Positions 16,238 to 25,335 are shown, numbered from the stretch's first letter. The stretch: DNA of 32,169 nt from Bacillota bacterium (GCA_022770665.1 JALEHL010000098.1:1-32169), one strand, 5' to 3'. Numbers and translations: made by a program. The notes: generated from the letters alone by a model not told the origin.

Positions 16238-18057
16238 CTAAAATATTCTAAAATTGCTTTTGCATTTTGCTCCGTAATTCCCGGCACCTCCATTAGCTTT
16301 TCCAGACTGGCCTTTTTTATGTCTTCAACCGTCTGAAAATGATTCAGAAGCGCATTCCTCTTCACCGGTCCGATCCCGCGGATATTATCCAGCACGGAAC
16401 GGATCGTGTTCTTGTTATGCAGGCTCCGGTGATAGTCGATGGCAAACCGGTGGACTTCCTCCTGAATCGTCCCGCAGTACTGAAAAAGCAGAGGACGCTC
16501 GCTGAGCAAAATCTCTTCGCCCCGGCCGTTTACCAGTGCCCGGGTCCGGTGGCTGTCGTCTTTCGCCATACCCAGAACCGGAATCGGAATCTTCATGGCA
16601 GTCAGCACTTTTTCCGCTGCAGTAACCTGTCCCTGTCCGCCATCCATGAGGATCACGTCGGGCAGCGTTCTGAATCCCGGATCTCCTGCTTCGGCGCGCC
16701 GGAACCGGCGATAAAGCATTTCCTGCAGGCTTCCGTAATCGTTCGGGCCTTCGATCGTCCTGATCTTAAACCGCCGGTAGTCTTTCCGCACCGGTTTCAG
16801 GTTCTGAAAAACCACCATGGCGCCTACCGTATCCACGCCGTTGGTGTTGGAAATATCGTAGGACTCAATGCGGTAGGATTCCTTATGAAACCCAAGTACC
16901 GCTTCCAGTTCCCGGATCAGCGCCTGATTCCGCTCCTCACCGGACTTCACCTTCTCTTCCAGGTTTCTTGTCATTTCACCGGCATCCCGCTGCGCCAGGT
17001 TCAGCAGAGCTTTCTTGTCTCCCCGCTGCGGTACAAAAATCCGGACTTTTCTTCCTTCTCCCTGTCCTTCCAGGAACTTCTCGATCAGAGGTCCTTCCTT
17101 CAGCGGACGCTCTACCAGAATTTCTCCCGGCACGACAGCCCACTGGCTGTAATACTGTTTGATAAAACCGCCGATCAGGCTGTCGTAATCATCCTCCGCA
17201 CCGGTCTGCATGGCGAAGGTTTCCCGGCCGGAAAGCTTTCCGTCCCGCACCGTAAAGAGAACCACAGACTGGGTCTGGCCGGCCCTTACCGGCAGGACCA
17301 CATCCAGGTCTTTGCCGTTTACCATCGTGACCCGCTGCACCTCGCCGATGGATTTCGCCGCAAGGATGTAGTCCCGGTACACCGCAGCTTCCTCATAGTT
17401 CATCGCCTCGGAACAGGCCGTCATCTTTTCTGTGAGCCGGTCGACCAGTTTCTTCTGATGGCCGCTCAGAAATTCCATGGCATCCTCGACCGATTCCCGG
17501 TACTTCTCTCTGGAAACCTGCCCCGTGCAGACACCCCGGCACTCTCCGATATGAAAATTGAGGCACGGTCTGTGACCCTCCGGAAACCTGGACGCCGGAC
17601 AGCGCTTGAAGCGGTATATTTTGTTCAGGAGATCGATCATCTGATTAACTGCCCCAGCATCACTGTAAGGACCGAAATACTTGTCACCGTCTTTTTCGAT
17701 GCGTCGGGTCTTGACAATGCGGGGATAGTCCTCCGACAGGGTCACTTTGATGTAGGGATAGGTTTTGTCGTCCCGGAGCAGAACATTGTATTTCGGTGCA
17801 TATTTTTTGATCAGGTTGCATTCGAGGATCAGGGCTTCCATTTCTGTCTGGCAGGTGATGTACTCGAATTCCGCGATATGAGACACCATGGCCCGAACCT
17901 TCGGGCTCTGGTTTGCCGGGCTCTGGAAATACTGACGGACCCGGTTTTTCAGGGAAACCGCTTTTCCCACATAGATGACCTGGCCCAGCTTGTCTTTATG
18001 CAGGTAGACTCCCGGCGTGTCCGGAAGCTTCTTCAGATTTTCCTTGATATCAAACAT
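16234..18057 (-). CDS. uvrC: Excinuclease ABC subunit C
   Basis: Makes the dual incisions of nucleotide excision repair after UvrAB loads on damaged DNA. The 607-residue protein has the full set of domains: GIY-YIG nuclease at about 12-95 (PGVYLHKDKLGQVIYVGKA), a Cys-rich segment (CPASR, CLNFHIGECRGVC, about 160-185), the UVR helix pair (about 200-235), the RNase H-like 3' nuclease (ESYDISNTNG, VILMDGGQGQ, HRFAIDYHR) and a double helix-hairpin-helix at the end (IRGIGPVKRNALL, VPGITEQNAKAIL). Length is normal. Its ATG overlaps the TGA of dacF (TGATG), so the two are translationally coupled. Confidence 0.97.
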   Translation of the reverse strand: MFDIKENLKKLPDTPGVYLHKDKLGQVIYVGKAVSLKNRVRQYFQSPANQSPKVRAMVSHIAEFEYITCQTEMEALILECNLIKKYAPKYNVLLRDDKTYPYIKVTLSEDYPRIVKTRRIEKDGDKYFGPYSDAGAVNQMIDLLNKIYRFKRCPASRFPEGHRPCLNFHIGECRGVCTGQVSREKYRESVEDAMEFLSGHQKKLVDRLTEKMTACSEAMNYEEAAVYRDYILAAKSIGEVQRVTMVNGKDLDVVLPVRAGQTQSVVLFTVRDGKLSGRETFAMQTGAEDDYDSLIGGFIKQYYSQWAVVPGEILVERPLKEGPLIEKFLEGQGEGRKVRIFVPQRGDKKALLNLAQRDAGEMTRNLEEKVKSGEERNQALIRELEAVLGFHKESYRIESYDISNTNGVDTVGAMVVFQNLKPVRKDYRRFKIRTIEGPNDYGSLQEMLYRRFRRAEAGDPGFRTLPDVILMDGGQGQVTAAEKVLTAMKIPIPVLGMAKDDSHRTRALVNGRGEEILLSERPLLFQYCGTIQEEVHRFAIDYHRSLHNKNTIRSVLDNIRGIGPVKRNALLNHFQTVEDIKKASLEKLMEVPGITEQNAKAILEYFS

Positions 18058-19451
18058 CAGTACGGCCAGCCTCTCTGCTTCATGCTCTGCTCACGCTCCA
18101 GCTCCCGGCGGGCGGCTTCCATGATCTTCTGCTGCCGACGGCGCTGCTTCTTCTTCCGGTTGATGGCCCGCAGCGTAAAGATGCCGGTCAGAAATGCGAG
18201 AATCAGCACCAGCATCACGCATAGAACAACGGTCTGGAAATTTGTAATCCCGAAACGGGACAGGAACCAGCCGGTCCGGATGCTCTCCGCCGCCAGCAGA
18301 TCGATTTCCCGCACTTTCTCATCGGCCAGATAGATCTCGACCGTACCGACCTTCTGCCCCTTTTTCACCGGTGCCTTCAGATCCTCTTCATAGGCTGTTT
18401 TCGTCGTGATCAGGGATGCGGAAGCACCTTCCGGAAGATTGATATAGCCCGGCTCCGCAGCGGCAGCTTTCACCCGGTTGGTCGCGCCGCCTTTCAGCTT
18501 TGCTTCGTCGAATTCCGCACCTTTCTCGAAAACAACATATTTTGATACATTCTCTTTTCCATAATTCAGGAGCTTGCGGATGTCCGAATATCTCTTTTCC
18601 AGTGTGGTCCCCATGACGACTGCGTACAGCTCCAGACCGTCGCAGTCAAGGCCCGCGGTCATGGTCGCCACCTGCTCTTCGGTCGTCCCGGTTTTTCCCC
18701 CGAACACACCCTTGTATTTCTTCACCGTCACCGTGCCGGAAGGCAGCTGCAGGGTCCCGCCCTTCAGGAGCAGGTTTCCGTTTTCCAGCTTCCGCTCTTC
18801 CGACTTGTTTGTGGCAGGGATCGTATATTCATCCGTGCCGGCAATTTCACGCAGCGTCTTGTTTCCAAATGCTTCTGCACTGATCTGTGCGATATCTCGT
18901 GCAGTGGAGACATGGCCGTCGGCGGCCAGGCCGGACGGCGTGACGAAATTCGTGCCGGTGCAGCCGATGGCAGCAGCCCGCGCATTCATCATTTTCGCGA
19001 ACTTCTTCACGGAGCCTGCTGTTTCAATGGCCAGGGCTGTCGCCGCATCATTGGCCGATTCCAGGAGGGCTGCATAGAGAAGATCTCTTACCGTGACTTT
19101 TTCACCCTCCTGCAGGTAAATCTTCGACGGGATCACTTCCGTCGCTTTTTTCGTCACTTCCACTTCATGATCCAGATCCAGGTTCTCGATGGCAAGCAGG
19201 CAGGTCATCAGCTTGGTCATACTGGCAGGATTCATCTGTTTATCCGCATTTTTCTCCCAGACCACTTCCCCGGTAGTGGCGCAGTAGACGATCGCAGTCT
19301 TTGCTTTGATCGACGGTTCTTTGTTCTCCGCGGCCAGCGCGGTGCCGCCGCAGGAAATTCCGGCAGAAGCTGCGGATCCGGTCAGCAGAACGGAAACGAG
19401 CAGTACCGCTGTCAGAAATTGTTTCAGAAATTGTTTCAGAATAGGTTTCAT
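18057..19451 (-). CDS. dacF: D-alanyl-D-alanine carboxypeptidase (DacF type)
   Basis: Trims the terminal D-Ala of peptidoglycan stem peptides outside the cell. The 464 residues start with a signal peptide (about 1-41, with a possible cleavage after ALA). The serine penicillin-binding triad is complete: S77-M-T-K80, S132-A-N134 and K253-T-G255. A beta-rich C-terminal domain follows (PBP5_C-like, about 315-390), then a membrane helix (about 400-425) and a strongly basic cytoplasmic tail (RKKKQRRRQQK). That tail is longer than in typical DacF, which ends soon after its anchor. A 15-bp direct repeat at the start encodes KQFLKQFL. Confidence 0.93.
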   Translation of the reverse strand: MKPILKQFLKQFLTAVLLVSVLLTGSAASAGISCGGTALAAENKEPSIKAKTAIVYCATTGEVVWEKNADKQMNPASMTKLMTCLLAIENLDLDHEVEVTKKATEVIPSKIYLQEGEKVTVRDLLYAALLESANDAATALAIETAGSVKKFAKMMNARAAAIGCTGTNFVTPSGLAADGHVSTARDIAQISAEAFGNKTLREIAGTDEYTIPATNKSEERKLENGNLLLKGGTLQLPSGTVTVKKYKGVFGGKTGTTEEQVATMTAGLDCDGLELYAVVMGTTLEKRYSDIRKLLNYGKENVSKYVVFEKGAEFDEAKLKGGATNRVKAAAAEPGYINLPEGASASLITTKTAYEEDLKAPVKKGQKVGTVEIYLADEKVREIDLLAAESIRTGWFLSRFGITNFQTVVLCVMLVLILAFLTGIFTLRAINRKKKQRRRQQKIMEAARRELEREQSMKQRGWPY

Positions 19452-19494
19452 CTGATTCTGTTATCCCCTTTTTCTTAGATTTCATGCTCCTTCT

Positions 19495-19523
19495 ATTATA
19501 CAGGGAATCTGCCGCCGACGCAA
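19495..19523 (-). promoter_or_regulatory. Sigma-A promoter of dacF-uvrC
   Basis: On the minus strand a perfect TATAAT (19500-19495) is preceded at 17 bp by a weak TTGCGT, about 44 bp before the dacF start. Confidence 0.6.
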
Positions 19524-19617
19524 GGTGCCGATCCTTTCTGCTTCCTTCTATTTTCCTCTCCGGTTCGCTGTCTGGTTCTCCCGCCCCGGAAAATTTTTCT
19601 TTTTAAAAAGCCAAAAA

Positions 19618-19625
19618 TGTGGTAT
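19618..19625 (+). promoter_or_regulatory. TGTGGTAT box upstream of thrH
   Basis: TGTGGTAT matches the right arm (plus following bases) of the dyad between serC and serA at 21717-21724. One half-site only; shared control of the serine genes is an inference. Confidence 0.3.
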
Positions 19626-19680
19626 TAGTTAAAGCATGTGAATTTTTTTCATGAATCATATGAATATGGAGGCTTACATT

Positions 19681-20286
19681 ATGTACATGACATGTCTGGA
19701 TCTGGAAGGCGTCCTGGTCCCTGAAATCTGGATCGCGTTTGCAGAGGAAACCGGAATTCCCGAACTGAAAAAAACTACCCGTGATGAGCCGGACTATGAC
19801 AAGCTGATGAGATACCGTCTTGCCATTCTGAAGGAACATGGCCTTGGTCTGAAAGAAATCCAGCAGACCATCGCGAAAATCGACCCGATGCCGGGGGCAA
19901 AGGAATTTCTGGATGCGCTTCGATCTTTCACCCAGGTTGTCATTATCAGTGATACCTTTACCCAGTTTGCACGTCCTCTAATGGAAAAGCTGGGCTGGCC
20001 GACCCTGTTCTGCAATGAACTGGTCGTGGCGGAAAATGGCGAAGTCACCGGCTATAAAATGCGGATTGAGAATTCAAAATACAGCACCGTGAAGGCGCTG
20101 CACTCCGCCGGTGTAACCACGATCGCCAGCGGCGACAGTTTCAATGACCTGGGCATGATCCGCGCCAGCAAGGCCGGTTTCCTGTTCCGCACCACCGATG
20201 CCATCAAAGAAGCCAATCCGGATGTCCCGGCTCTGGAAACTTATGACGAACTTCTGGCGGCCATCCGAAAGGCTATGGAAGACTGA
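19681..20286 (+). CDS. thrH: Phosphoserine phosphatase / homoserine phosphotransferase ThrH
   Basis: HAD-family enzyme that removes phosphate from phosphoserine, and in Pseudomonas can also phosphorylate homoserine. The 201 residues follow the ThrH pattern closely: motif I CLDLEGVLVPEIW (nucleophile Asp), ATTR-like KTTRDEPDYD, motif II VVIISDTF and motif III IASGDSFNDLGM. The start is set by GGAGG 8 nt before the ATG; upstream in-frame ATGs at 19651 and 19660 lack an RBS. No classical serB is seen, and serC and a serA-like gene lie just downstream, so this is the likely last enzyme of serine synthesis here. Confidence 0.93.
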   Translation: MYMTCLDLEGVLVPEIWIAFAEETGIPELKKTTRDEPDYDKLMRYRLAILKEHGLGLKEIQQTIAKIDPMPGAKEFLDALRSFTQVVIISDTFTQFARPLMEKLGWPTLFCNELVVAENGEVTGYKMRIENSKYSTVKALHSAGVTTIASGDSFNDLGMIRASKAGFLFRTTDAIKEANPDVPALETYDELLAAIRKAMED

Positions 20287-20373
20287 AAGGCTGAAAAAAG
20301 CTGCAAACTGGTTAACTTTTTTGGCTCTTTTCGCGGTGCACGGCACCCGTCGGGATCCGTTTTTCCCATTCAC

Positions 20374-20410
20374 GTTAACCCGTTTTTTCGTTTTTGCAAA
20401 TTCGGTTAAC
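20374..20410. repeat. 37-bp GTTAACC...GGTTAAC element (copy 1)
   Basis: Starts GTTAACCCG and ends TTCGGTTAAC, with an A/T-rich middle. Three similar elements lie near 30.7 kb. A further lone GTTAAC stands at 20311. It sits in the thrH-serC convergent spacer. Confidence 0.7.
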
Positions 20411-20461
20411 TTCGTTCACTGCATTCACTCCATTCACTGCATGGAACCGGGTGCACGATAG

Positions 20462-20502
20462 AAAAAGCTGCCGCATTCACGGTTTCCCGTTCATGCGGCA
20501 GC
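20462..20502 (-). terminator. Terminator of serC
   Basis: On the minus strand GCTGCCGCAT (20502-20493) pairs perfectly with ATGCGGCAGC (20476-20467), followed by five T residues. Confidence 0.85.
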
Positions 20503-20553
20503 CCCTTAATCTGATTCATTTCACGCTGATCCGGCGTGTTCCGGCCCCAGTCT

Positions 20554-21651
20554 TTACTTCGCGTTTTCCGCTTCGAATTTCTTCATGAAAGCAATCAGCT
20601 TCTCCACGCCTTCCTTCGGCATCGCGTTATAGATCGATGCACGCATCCCGCCGATGGAGCGGTGACCGGCCAGGTTAATCAGGCCTTCTGCCTTCGCCTC
20701 GGCGACAAACTTCTTATCCAGATCCGCATCCCCCGTTACGAATACCACATTCATCAGGGAGCGATCCTCTTTCGCAACCGGAGATTGGAACAGCTTGCTG
20801 GAATCAATGGCATCATACAGCAGTGCCGCTTTTTCTTCATTGGCTTTCTGCTGCGCTTCAATACCGCCCTTTTCCAACAGATACTTGAACACTTCCCCTG
20901 CCACATAGATGGAGAAGCACGGCGGCGTATTGTACATGGAATCGTTGTCCGCATGGATCTTATAGTCCAGATAGGTCGGAACGGATGCATCCGCATGACC
21001 GATCAGATCCTCACGCACGATAACGATGGTTACGCCGGCAGGAGCCACATTCTTCTGCGCACCAGCCCAGATCAGGCCGAATTTTGACACATCCACTTTT
21101 CTGGAAAGAATGTTGGATGACATATCGGAAACCAGAGGGATGTCTCCTGTTTCCGGAACATAGTTGTATTCCGTACCATAAATCGTATTGTTATCTGTAA
21201 AGTACACGTAATCCGCGTCCGGACGGAAGTCTTCCTTCTTTACCTTCGGAATCCAGGTGAAGGTATCGTCTTCGGAAGATGCCACCACTTTGATATCGCC
21301 GAACTTGACGGCTTCCTTATATGCCTTCTTTGCCCAGGTGCCGGTCACGATGTAGTCCGCTTTTTTCGAATTTCTCAGAAGATTCAGCGGCACCATGGAA
21401 AACTGCAGCGTGCCGCCGCCCTGCAGGAACAGCACCTTGTAATTGTCCGGAATGTCCATCAGCTTTCTTAAATTGGCTTCCGCATCTTCTGCGATTTTCT
21501 TGAACTCCTTAGATCGATGACTCATCTCCATGACAGACTGTCCCGAGCCTTCATAGTTCAGCAGGCTTGCCTGGACCTTCTCCAGCACTTCCAGCGGCAG
21601 CATGGATGGGCCGGCAGAGAAATTGTAAACGCGATCATACTTGGTTGTCAT
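20554..21651 (-). CDS. serC: Phosphoserine aminotransferase
   Basis: PLP enzyme converting 3-phosphohydroxypyruvate and glutamate to phosphoserine, second step of serine synthesis. The 365 residues show YNFSAGPSMLP at the N-terminus, VLFLQGGGTLQFSMVPLN, the cofactor Lys in WAGAQKNVAPAG (about residue 199), CFSIYVAGEV and the C-terminal GHRSIGGMRASIYNAMP motif. The start at 21651 is set by GAGGAGG 10 nt upstream and by homology; longer in-frame sequence is part of the divergent promoter region. It is divergent from the serA-like gene across a 126-bp spacer with an operator-like dyad. Confidence 0.97.
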   Translation of the reverse strand: MTTKYDRVYNFSAGPSMLPLEVLEKVQASLLNYEGSGQSVMEMSHRSKEFKKIAEDAEANLRKLMDIPDNYKVLFLQGGGTLQFSMVPLNLLRNSKKADYIVTGTWAKKAYKEAVKFGDIKVVASSEDDTFTWIPKVKKEDFRPDADYVYFTDNNTIYGTEYNYVPETGDIPLVSDMSSNILSRKVDVSKFGLIWAGAQKNVAPAGVTIVIVREDLIGHADASVPTYLDYKIHADNDSMYNTPPCFSIYVAGEVFKYLLEKGGIEAQQKANEEKAALLYDAIDSSKLFQSPVAKEDRSLMNVVFVTGDADLDKKFVAEAKAEGLINLAGHRSIGGMRASIYNAMPKEGVEKLIAFMKKFEAENAK

Positions 21652-21702
21652 TGTAATAAGTCCTCCTCTAAATCTAAAAAGTTTTGTTTTGAAAACTGTT
21701 TC

Positions 21703-21726
21703 ATACACCACAGAACTGTGGTATAT
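21703..21726. promoter_or_regulatory. Operator-like dyad between serC and serA
   Basis: ACCACAG-AA-CTGTGGT (21707-21722) is a perfect 7+2+7 inverted repeat that extends by three more pairs (ATA/TAT) after one mismatch. A further TGTGGTA lies on the minus strand at 21742-21736. It is centred in the divergent spacer and is well placed to control both serine genes. Confidence 0.65.
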
Positions 21727-21777
21727 TTAGATAGTTACCACAAATTTCTGAAATTACACAACGCAGGAGGAAAAAAA

Positions 21778-22908
21778 ATGTATCAGATAGCAACATTGAA
21801 CAAAATCTCCAAAGCAGGCCTCGCGCAGCTGACGCCGGAGTATATGGTCACCGAAGATACCGCCAGAGCAGACGGCATTCTGGTAAGAAGTGCAGATATG
21901 CTCTCCATGGAATTCAGCAGCGAGCTGAAGGCCATCGCAAGAGCCGGTGCCGGTGTGAACAACATTCCTCTGGACCGGTGCGCAGAATCCGGCATCGTTG
22001 TATTCAATACACCGGGTGCCAATGCAAATGCCGTGAAGGAGCTGACCATCTCCGGCCTGCTTCTGGCAGCAAGACATATTCCGGCTGCTCTGTCCTGGGC
22101 GGAAGGTCTCACAGAAGATGTGAGCAAGACCGTCGAAAAAGGAAAATCCCAGTTCGCCGGCACAGAAATTTCCGGCAAAATCCTCGGCGTCGCAGGTCTG
22201 GGAGCCATCGGCCGCAAAGTTGCCGCTGCTGCACAGGCGCTGGGCATGCAGGTTCGCGGTTATGACCCGTTCTTCACCGAAGAGACGGATTTCCCGGTTT
22301 ATGAAGATCTGAAGGAAATGCTGGCGGAATGCGACTATGTCACCATCCACATTCCGGCAAACGACAGTACGAAAGGAATGTTCTGCAAGGACCTGTTTGC
22401 TGCCATGAAGGACGGCACGGTTCTGCTGAACTTCTCAAGAGACAAGCTGGTCAATGACGTGGATCTGCTGGTTGCACTGGAAACCGGAAAAGTCTCCCAG
22501 TACGTTACAGACTTCCCGAATGACAGCCTGATCGGAAGAAAAGGCGTCATCCTGCTGCCGCACCTTGGCGCATCCACTGCAGAAGCCGAAGATAACTGCG
22601 CCGTGATGGCAGTAAATGAGATCCGCGATTATTTTGAAAACGGAAACATCATCAATTCTGTCAACTTCCCGAAGGCGGACCTGGGCCCTCTGAACGGATC
22701 TGTCCGCGTCGCTTTCATGACCAAGGATCTGGACAATCCGCTGGAGGCCATGACCGAACATCTGTCGGAAGCAGGTATTCCGGTAAAGCAGATCGTCGGC
22801 GGAAACCGGAAGGGATTCGGTTATGTGCTGGCAGAGCTGGATACTGCTGAAAAACCGGGCCTGATCTTCCATGACGAGCACATTATCTCCATCCGGGAAA
22901 TCAAATAG
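21778..22908 (+). CDS. serA: D-3-phosphoglycerate dehydrogenase (short SerA type)
   Basis: Oxidises 3-phosphoglycerate to 3-phosphohydroxypyruvate, the first step of serine synthesis. The 376-residue D-2-hydroxyacid dehydrogenase has the Rossmann motif GVAGLGAIGRKVA (about 138-150), catalytic Arg in NFSRDKLVN (about 220), the acidic residue region TDFPND, and catalytic His in LLPHLGAST (about 262). GAGVNNIPLDRCAESGIVVFNTPG is the substrate-domain signature. A short C-terminal region (about 300-376) looks like a reduced ACT domain (PLEAMTEHLSEAGIPVKQIVG). Start: AGGAGG precedes the ATG. Frame open upstream is not used. Context with serC and thrH supports SerA over other hydroxyacid dehydrogenases. 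Confidence 0.92.
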   Translation: MYQIATLNKISKAGLAQLTPEYMVTEDTARADGILVRSADMLSMEFSSELKAIARAGAGVNNIPLDRCAESGIVVFNTPGANANAVKELTISGLLLAARHIPAALSWAEGLTEDVSKTVEKGKSQFAGTEISGKILGVAGLGAIGRKVAAAAQALGMQVRGYDPFFTEETDFPVYEDLKEMLAECDYVTIHIPANDSTKGMFCKDLFAAMKDGTVLLNFSRDKLVNDVDLLVALETGKVSQYVTDFPNDSLIGRKGVILLPHLGASTAEAEDNCAVMAVNEIRDYFENGNIINSVNFPKADLGPLNGSVRVAFMTKDLDNPLEAMTEHLSEAGIPVKQIVGGNRKGFGYVLAELDTAEKPGLIFHDEHIISIREIK

Positions 22909-22926
22909 CACGAAGGGGCGCTCCAA

Positions 22927-24123
22927 ATGAATGAAACCTCACTGAATGAGCTATATCACCGCCTGAATGCACTGACGGTCTTTCGCAGCATTGCAGAAGA
23001 GCCGGTCATCCGCGGACTGAAAGATTTTCTCTATGCCGCGGAGCATCAGGACCTGGATGCCCGGATCGACTGCTACAGTGCATTCTGCCGGGCGGTTTAC
23101 GAAGAAGGCGGCGACCTGAGTCAAGCGGTCTGCCGCATCGTGCTGGAAGATGAAAACTTCTACATTGTCGGACGTGCCAGGGGCCAGAAGATGTCTGACG
23201 CTGTGGAGGAGGCGCTGGAGAAAGAGCTTTCCCTGCTGCAGGACGTGTCGCAGCTTGCACCGTCCAGACTGCAGGAAGCCATCGCATACGGCAGCTTCCT
23301 TCCGGAATGGACCCTCTCAGAGGTGGATATCCGCGCAGCCTACCGACAGCAGATTGAACAGATCGGTTCCACCGGCTATGGAATCTTCGCCCGCTATCAC
23401 GGTTTCACGGTGAAGGACGGGCAGCTGGTGCCGATCCGCAGCATGGATACCCAGACGCTGGACACGCTGTATGGCTATGAGCGGGAGCGGAATCTGGTGC
23501 TGGAAAACACCCGCGCCCTGGTGGAAGGCCAGAGTGCCTGCAATGTTCTGCTTTACGGCGATGCCGGGACTGGAAAGAGCTCCACGATCAAAGCCGTTGC
23601 CCGCCATTTCTTCGATCAGGGACTTCGCATTGTGGAATTTAAAAAGAATCAGCTGGCGGATATTCTGCCGATCATGGAATCTCTTTCAGAGATTCCGCTG
23701 AAATTCATCTTCTACATCGATGATCTGAGTTTTCAGGCGGATGATGACACCTTCTGCGACCTGAAAGGCATTCTGGAAGGCAGCGCTGCAAGCTATGCCG
23801 GCAACATTGCCATCTATGCCACCAGCAACCGCCGTCATCTGGTGAAAGAATCCATGTCGGACCGTGTGGGAGATCAGCTTCATGTCAATGACACGCTGCA
23901 GGAGACCATGAGTCTGGCTGCCCGGTTCGGCCTGACCATCACCTTCTCCAAGCCGGAAAAGGATCTCTATCTGGATATCGTCAGAAGCTTGGCGCCTTCT
24001 TACGGCATCGATCTGCCGGATGAAGAACTCTGTCGGCGTGCGGAAGCCTTTGCAATCCGCCAGAACGGTCGCAGTCCGCGGACGGCGAAGCAGTTCCTGC
24101 AGCTGACAAAAATCGGTCTTTAG
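22927..24123 (+). CDS. DUF815 family AAA+ ATPase
   Basis: A 398-residue ATP-binding protein of the DUF815 family (PF05673), function unknown. The N-terminal helical half leads to YERERNLVLENTRALVEG, Walker A LLYGDAGTGKSS (about 209-218), Walker B FIFYIDDLSF (about 260), a sensor-like IYATSNRRHLVKES, and the lid segment with RSPRTAKQFLQ near the end. It starts 18 bp after the serA stop with GGGGCG rather than a strong SD, so it is probably carried on the serA transcript. A role in serine synthesis is not implied by its family. Confidence 0.9.
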   Translation: MNETSLNELYHRLNALTVFRSIAEEPVIRGLKDFLYAAEHQDLDARIDCYSAFCRAVYEEGGDLSQAVCRIVLEDENFYIVGRARGQKMSDAVEEALEKELSLLQDVSQLAPSRLQEAIAYGSFLPEWTLSEVDIRAAYRQQIEQIGSTGYGIFARYHGFTVKDGQLVPIRSMDTQTLDTLYGYERERNLVLENTRALVEGQSACNVLLYGDAGTGKSSTIKAVARHFFDQGLRIVEFKKNQLADILPIMESLSEIPLKFIFYIDDLSFQADDDTFCDLKGILEGSAASYAGNIAIYATSNRRHLVKESMSDRVGDQLHVNDTLQETMSLAARFGLTITFSKPEKDLYLDIVRSLAPSYGIDLPDEELCRRAEAFAIRQNGRSPRTAKQFLQLTKIGL

Positions 24124-24164
24124 GCCGGCATGAAACATGCTCTGGGCTGTTTTCTATGATTTTC

Positions 24165-24195
24165 AAAAGAAAAAGGGGCTTTCGCCCCTTTTTTT
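24165..24195. terminator. Bidirectional terminator between the DUF815 gene and lysO
   Basis: AAAAGGGGC (24171-24179) pairs with GCCCCTTTT (24184-24192) around a TTTC loop. T-runs follow on both strands, serving both convergent genes. Confidence 0.9.
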
Positions 24196-24220
24196 CATGA
24201 TTCTGTTTTCGCTCTGCAAT

Positions 24221-25243
24221 CTATCCAAGGATCAATGGTACCAGTACCGGCACCAGAATGCTGAGAGTCACCCCGGAAACAAAGGAATAAACTGCGATAT
24301 CACTGCGGGTGGATTTCTCCACGATCGGCAGGCACACATCCATCGCTGCCGCACCTGGCATACCGGTGGTTTCGATATATCCGATCTTTTTCGCCACGAC
24401 CGGAATCAGCACGATGGAAAGCAGCTCCCGCAGAACATTATGTAAAAAGGAAACGGCGCTGGCCGTTACATATCCTTTCTCCATGATAATCCCCGGCGCC
24501 AGAGAATACCAGCCGAAGCCGGCGCCGATGGCCAGACATTCCCTGGCAGAGAGGTCCATGAACAGACTGCACAGCAGCGCGCCGCCCAGGGTCCCGGCCA
24601 CGACCATCAGCGGAAAGGCCAGAATCCGCAGACCGACTTTGCGGAAATTATCGATCACTGTTCCCTCCAGGCCCAGATCCAGCCCGACAAAAATCAGCAG
24701 CAGGCAGAGACCGATTTTGATCCCCATTCCTGCCAGTTGATCAAACAGATCCATATTACCGGCAAACACGCTGCGGATCACGAAGTATCCCGCTGCCATA
24801 CCGATGACCACAGAAGCCAGAATCGCGACTGTCGTGGAATTTCCGTTCTTTGCTTCTTCTTCTGCGGCTTCCTCCGCAGCGGATTCCAGTCTCTGCTCCG
24901 CTTCCAGCGCATCCCGGGTTTCTTTCCCGCATACGGCTTCCTTCTTTTCCTGCATGCGGCCGAACCGGTCAATTTTCAGAGCATGACGAGCTGCCCAGAT
25001 TCCAGCGATCGAAAAGCACATGATCACCACAGTCATAAGCAGCGCAGAAATTCCGATTGTGCTGAGATTTGCCGTTACTTCCGCATTGGATCCCATCCGC
25101 ATTCCCATCATCAGGACCAGAATCACCAGGGCGATCAGCTGCACCTTTCCGGTCCAGCGCAGATTCTCCTGCATGCCCCGCATCCGGCTTCCCAGGAAAT
25201 ACCCCACCAGTGTGATTCCAAGATAGAGAATCAGATCACTCAT
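24221..25243 (-). CDS. lysO: LysO family lysine exporter
   Basis: Membrane protein of the LysO/DUF340 family; E. coli LysO exports L-lysine and thialysine. The 340 residues form two hydrophobic blocks. The N-terminal one has three to four helices (about 1-90). A charged linker (about 93-133, rich in Glu/Ala/Lys) follows. The C-terminal block has the family motifs [34 protein letters not shown] and [28 protein letters not shown] precedes the ATG at slightly long spacing. It has a strong promoter that overlaps the divergent pyrR promoter. No lysine riboswitch (L box) is apparent in the short leader. A nearby regulator with a lysine-degradation-like domain makes a lysine role plausible. Confidence 0.88.
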   Translation of the reverse strand: MSDLILYLGITLVGYFLGSRMRGMQENLRWTGKVQLIALVILVLMMGMRMGSNAEVTANLSTIGISALLMTVVIMCFSIAGIWAARHALKIDRFGRMQEKKEAVCGKETRDALEAEQRLESAAEEAAEEEAKNGNSTTVAILASVVIGMAAGYFVIRSVFAGNMDLFDQLAGMGIKIGLCLLLIFVGLDLGLEGTVIDNFRKVGLRILAFPLMVVAGTLGGALLCSLFMDLSARECLAIGAGFGWYSLAPGIIMEKGYVTASAVSFLHNVLRELLSIVLIPVVAKKIGYIETTGMPGAAAMDVCLPIVEKSTRSDIAVYSFVSGVTLSILVPVLVPLILG

Positions 25244-25335
25244 TTTTCATCATTCCTCCCATAAATCATTTCTCCCATACCTTCTCCTGCGCGCTCCTGC
25301 GCGTTCACACCGGGCCTGAACAGCCCGCTCTACTG

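Noticed and set aside
16339-18333. A 664-codon plus-strand frame opposite uvrC and the end of dacF
   Set aside because: It runs antisense to two certain genes and lacks RBS and domain signatures; codon bias of uvrC on the other strand explains its openness.
25244-25335. Lysine riboswitch before lysO
   Set aside because: The leader is under 100 nt and lacks the L-box core; only a short GGGC/GCCC hairpin is present.
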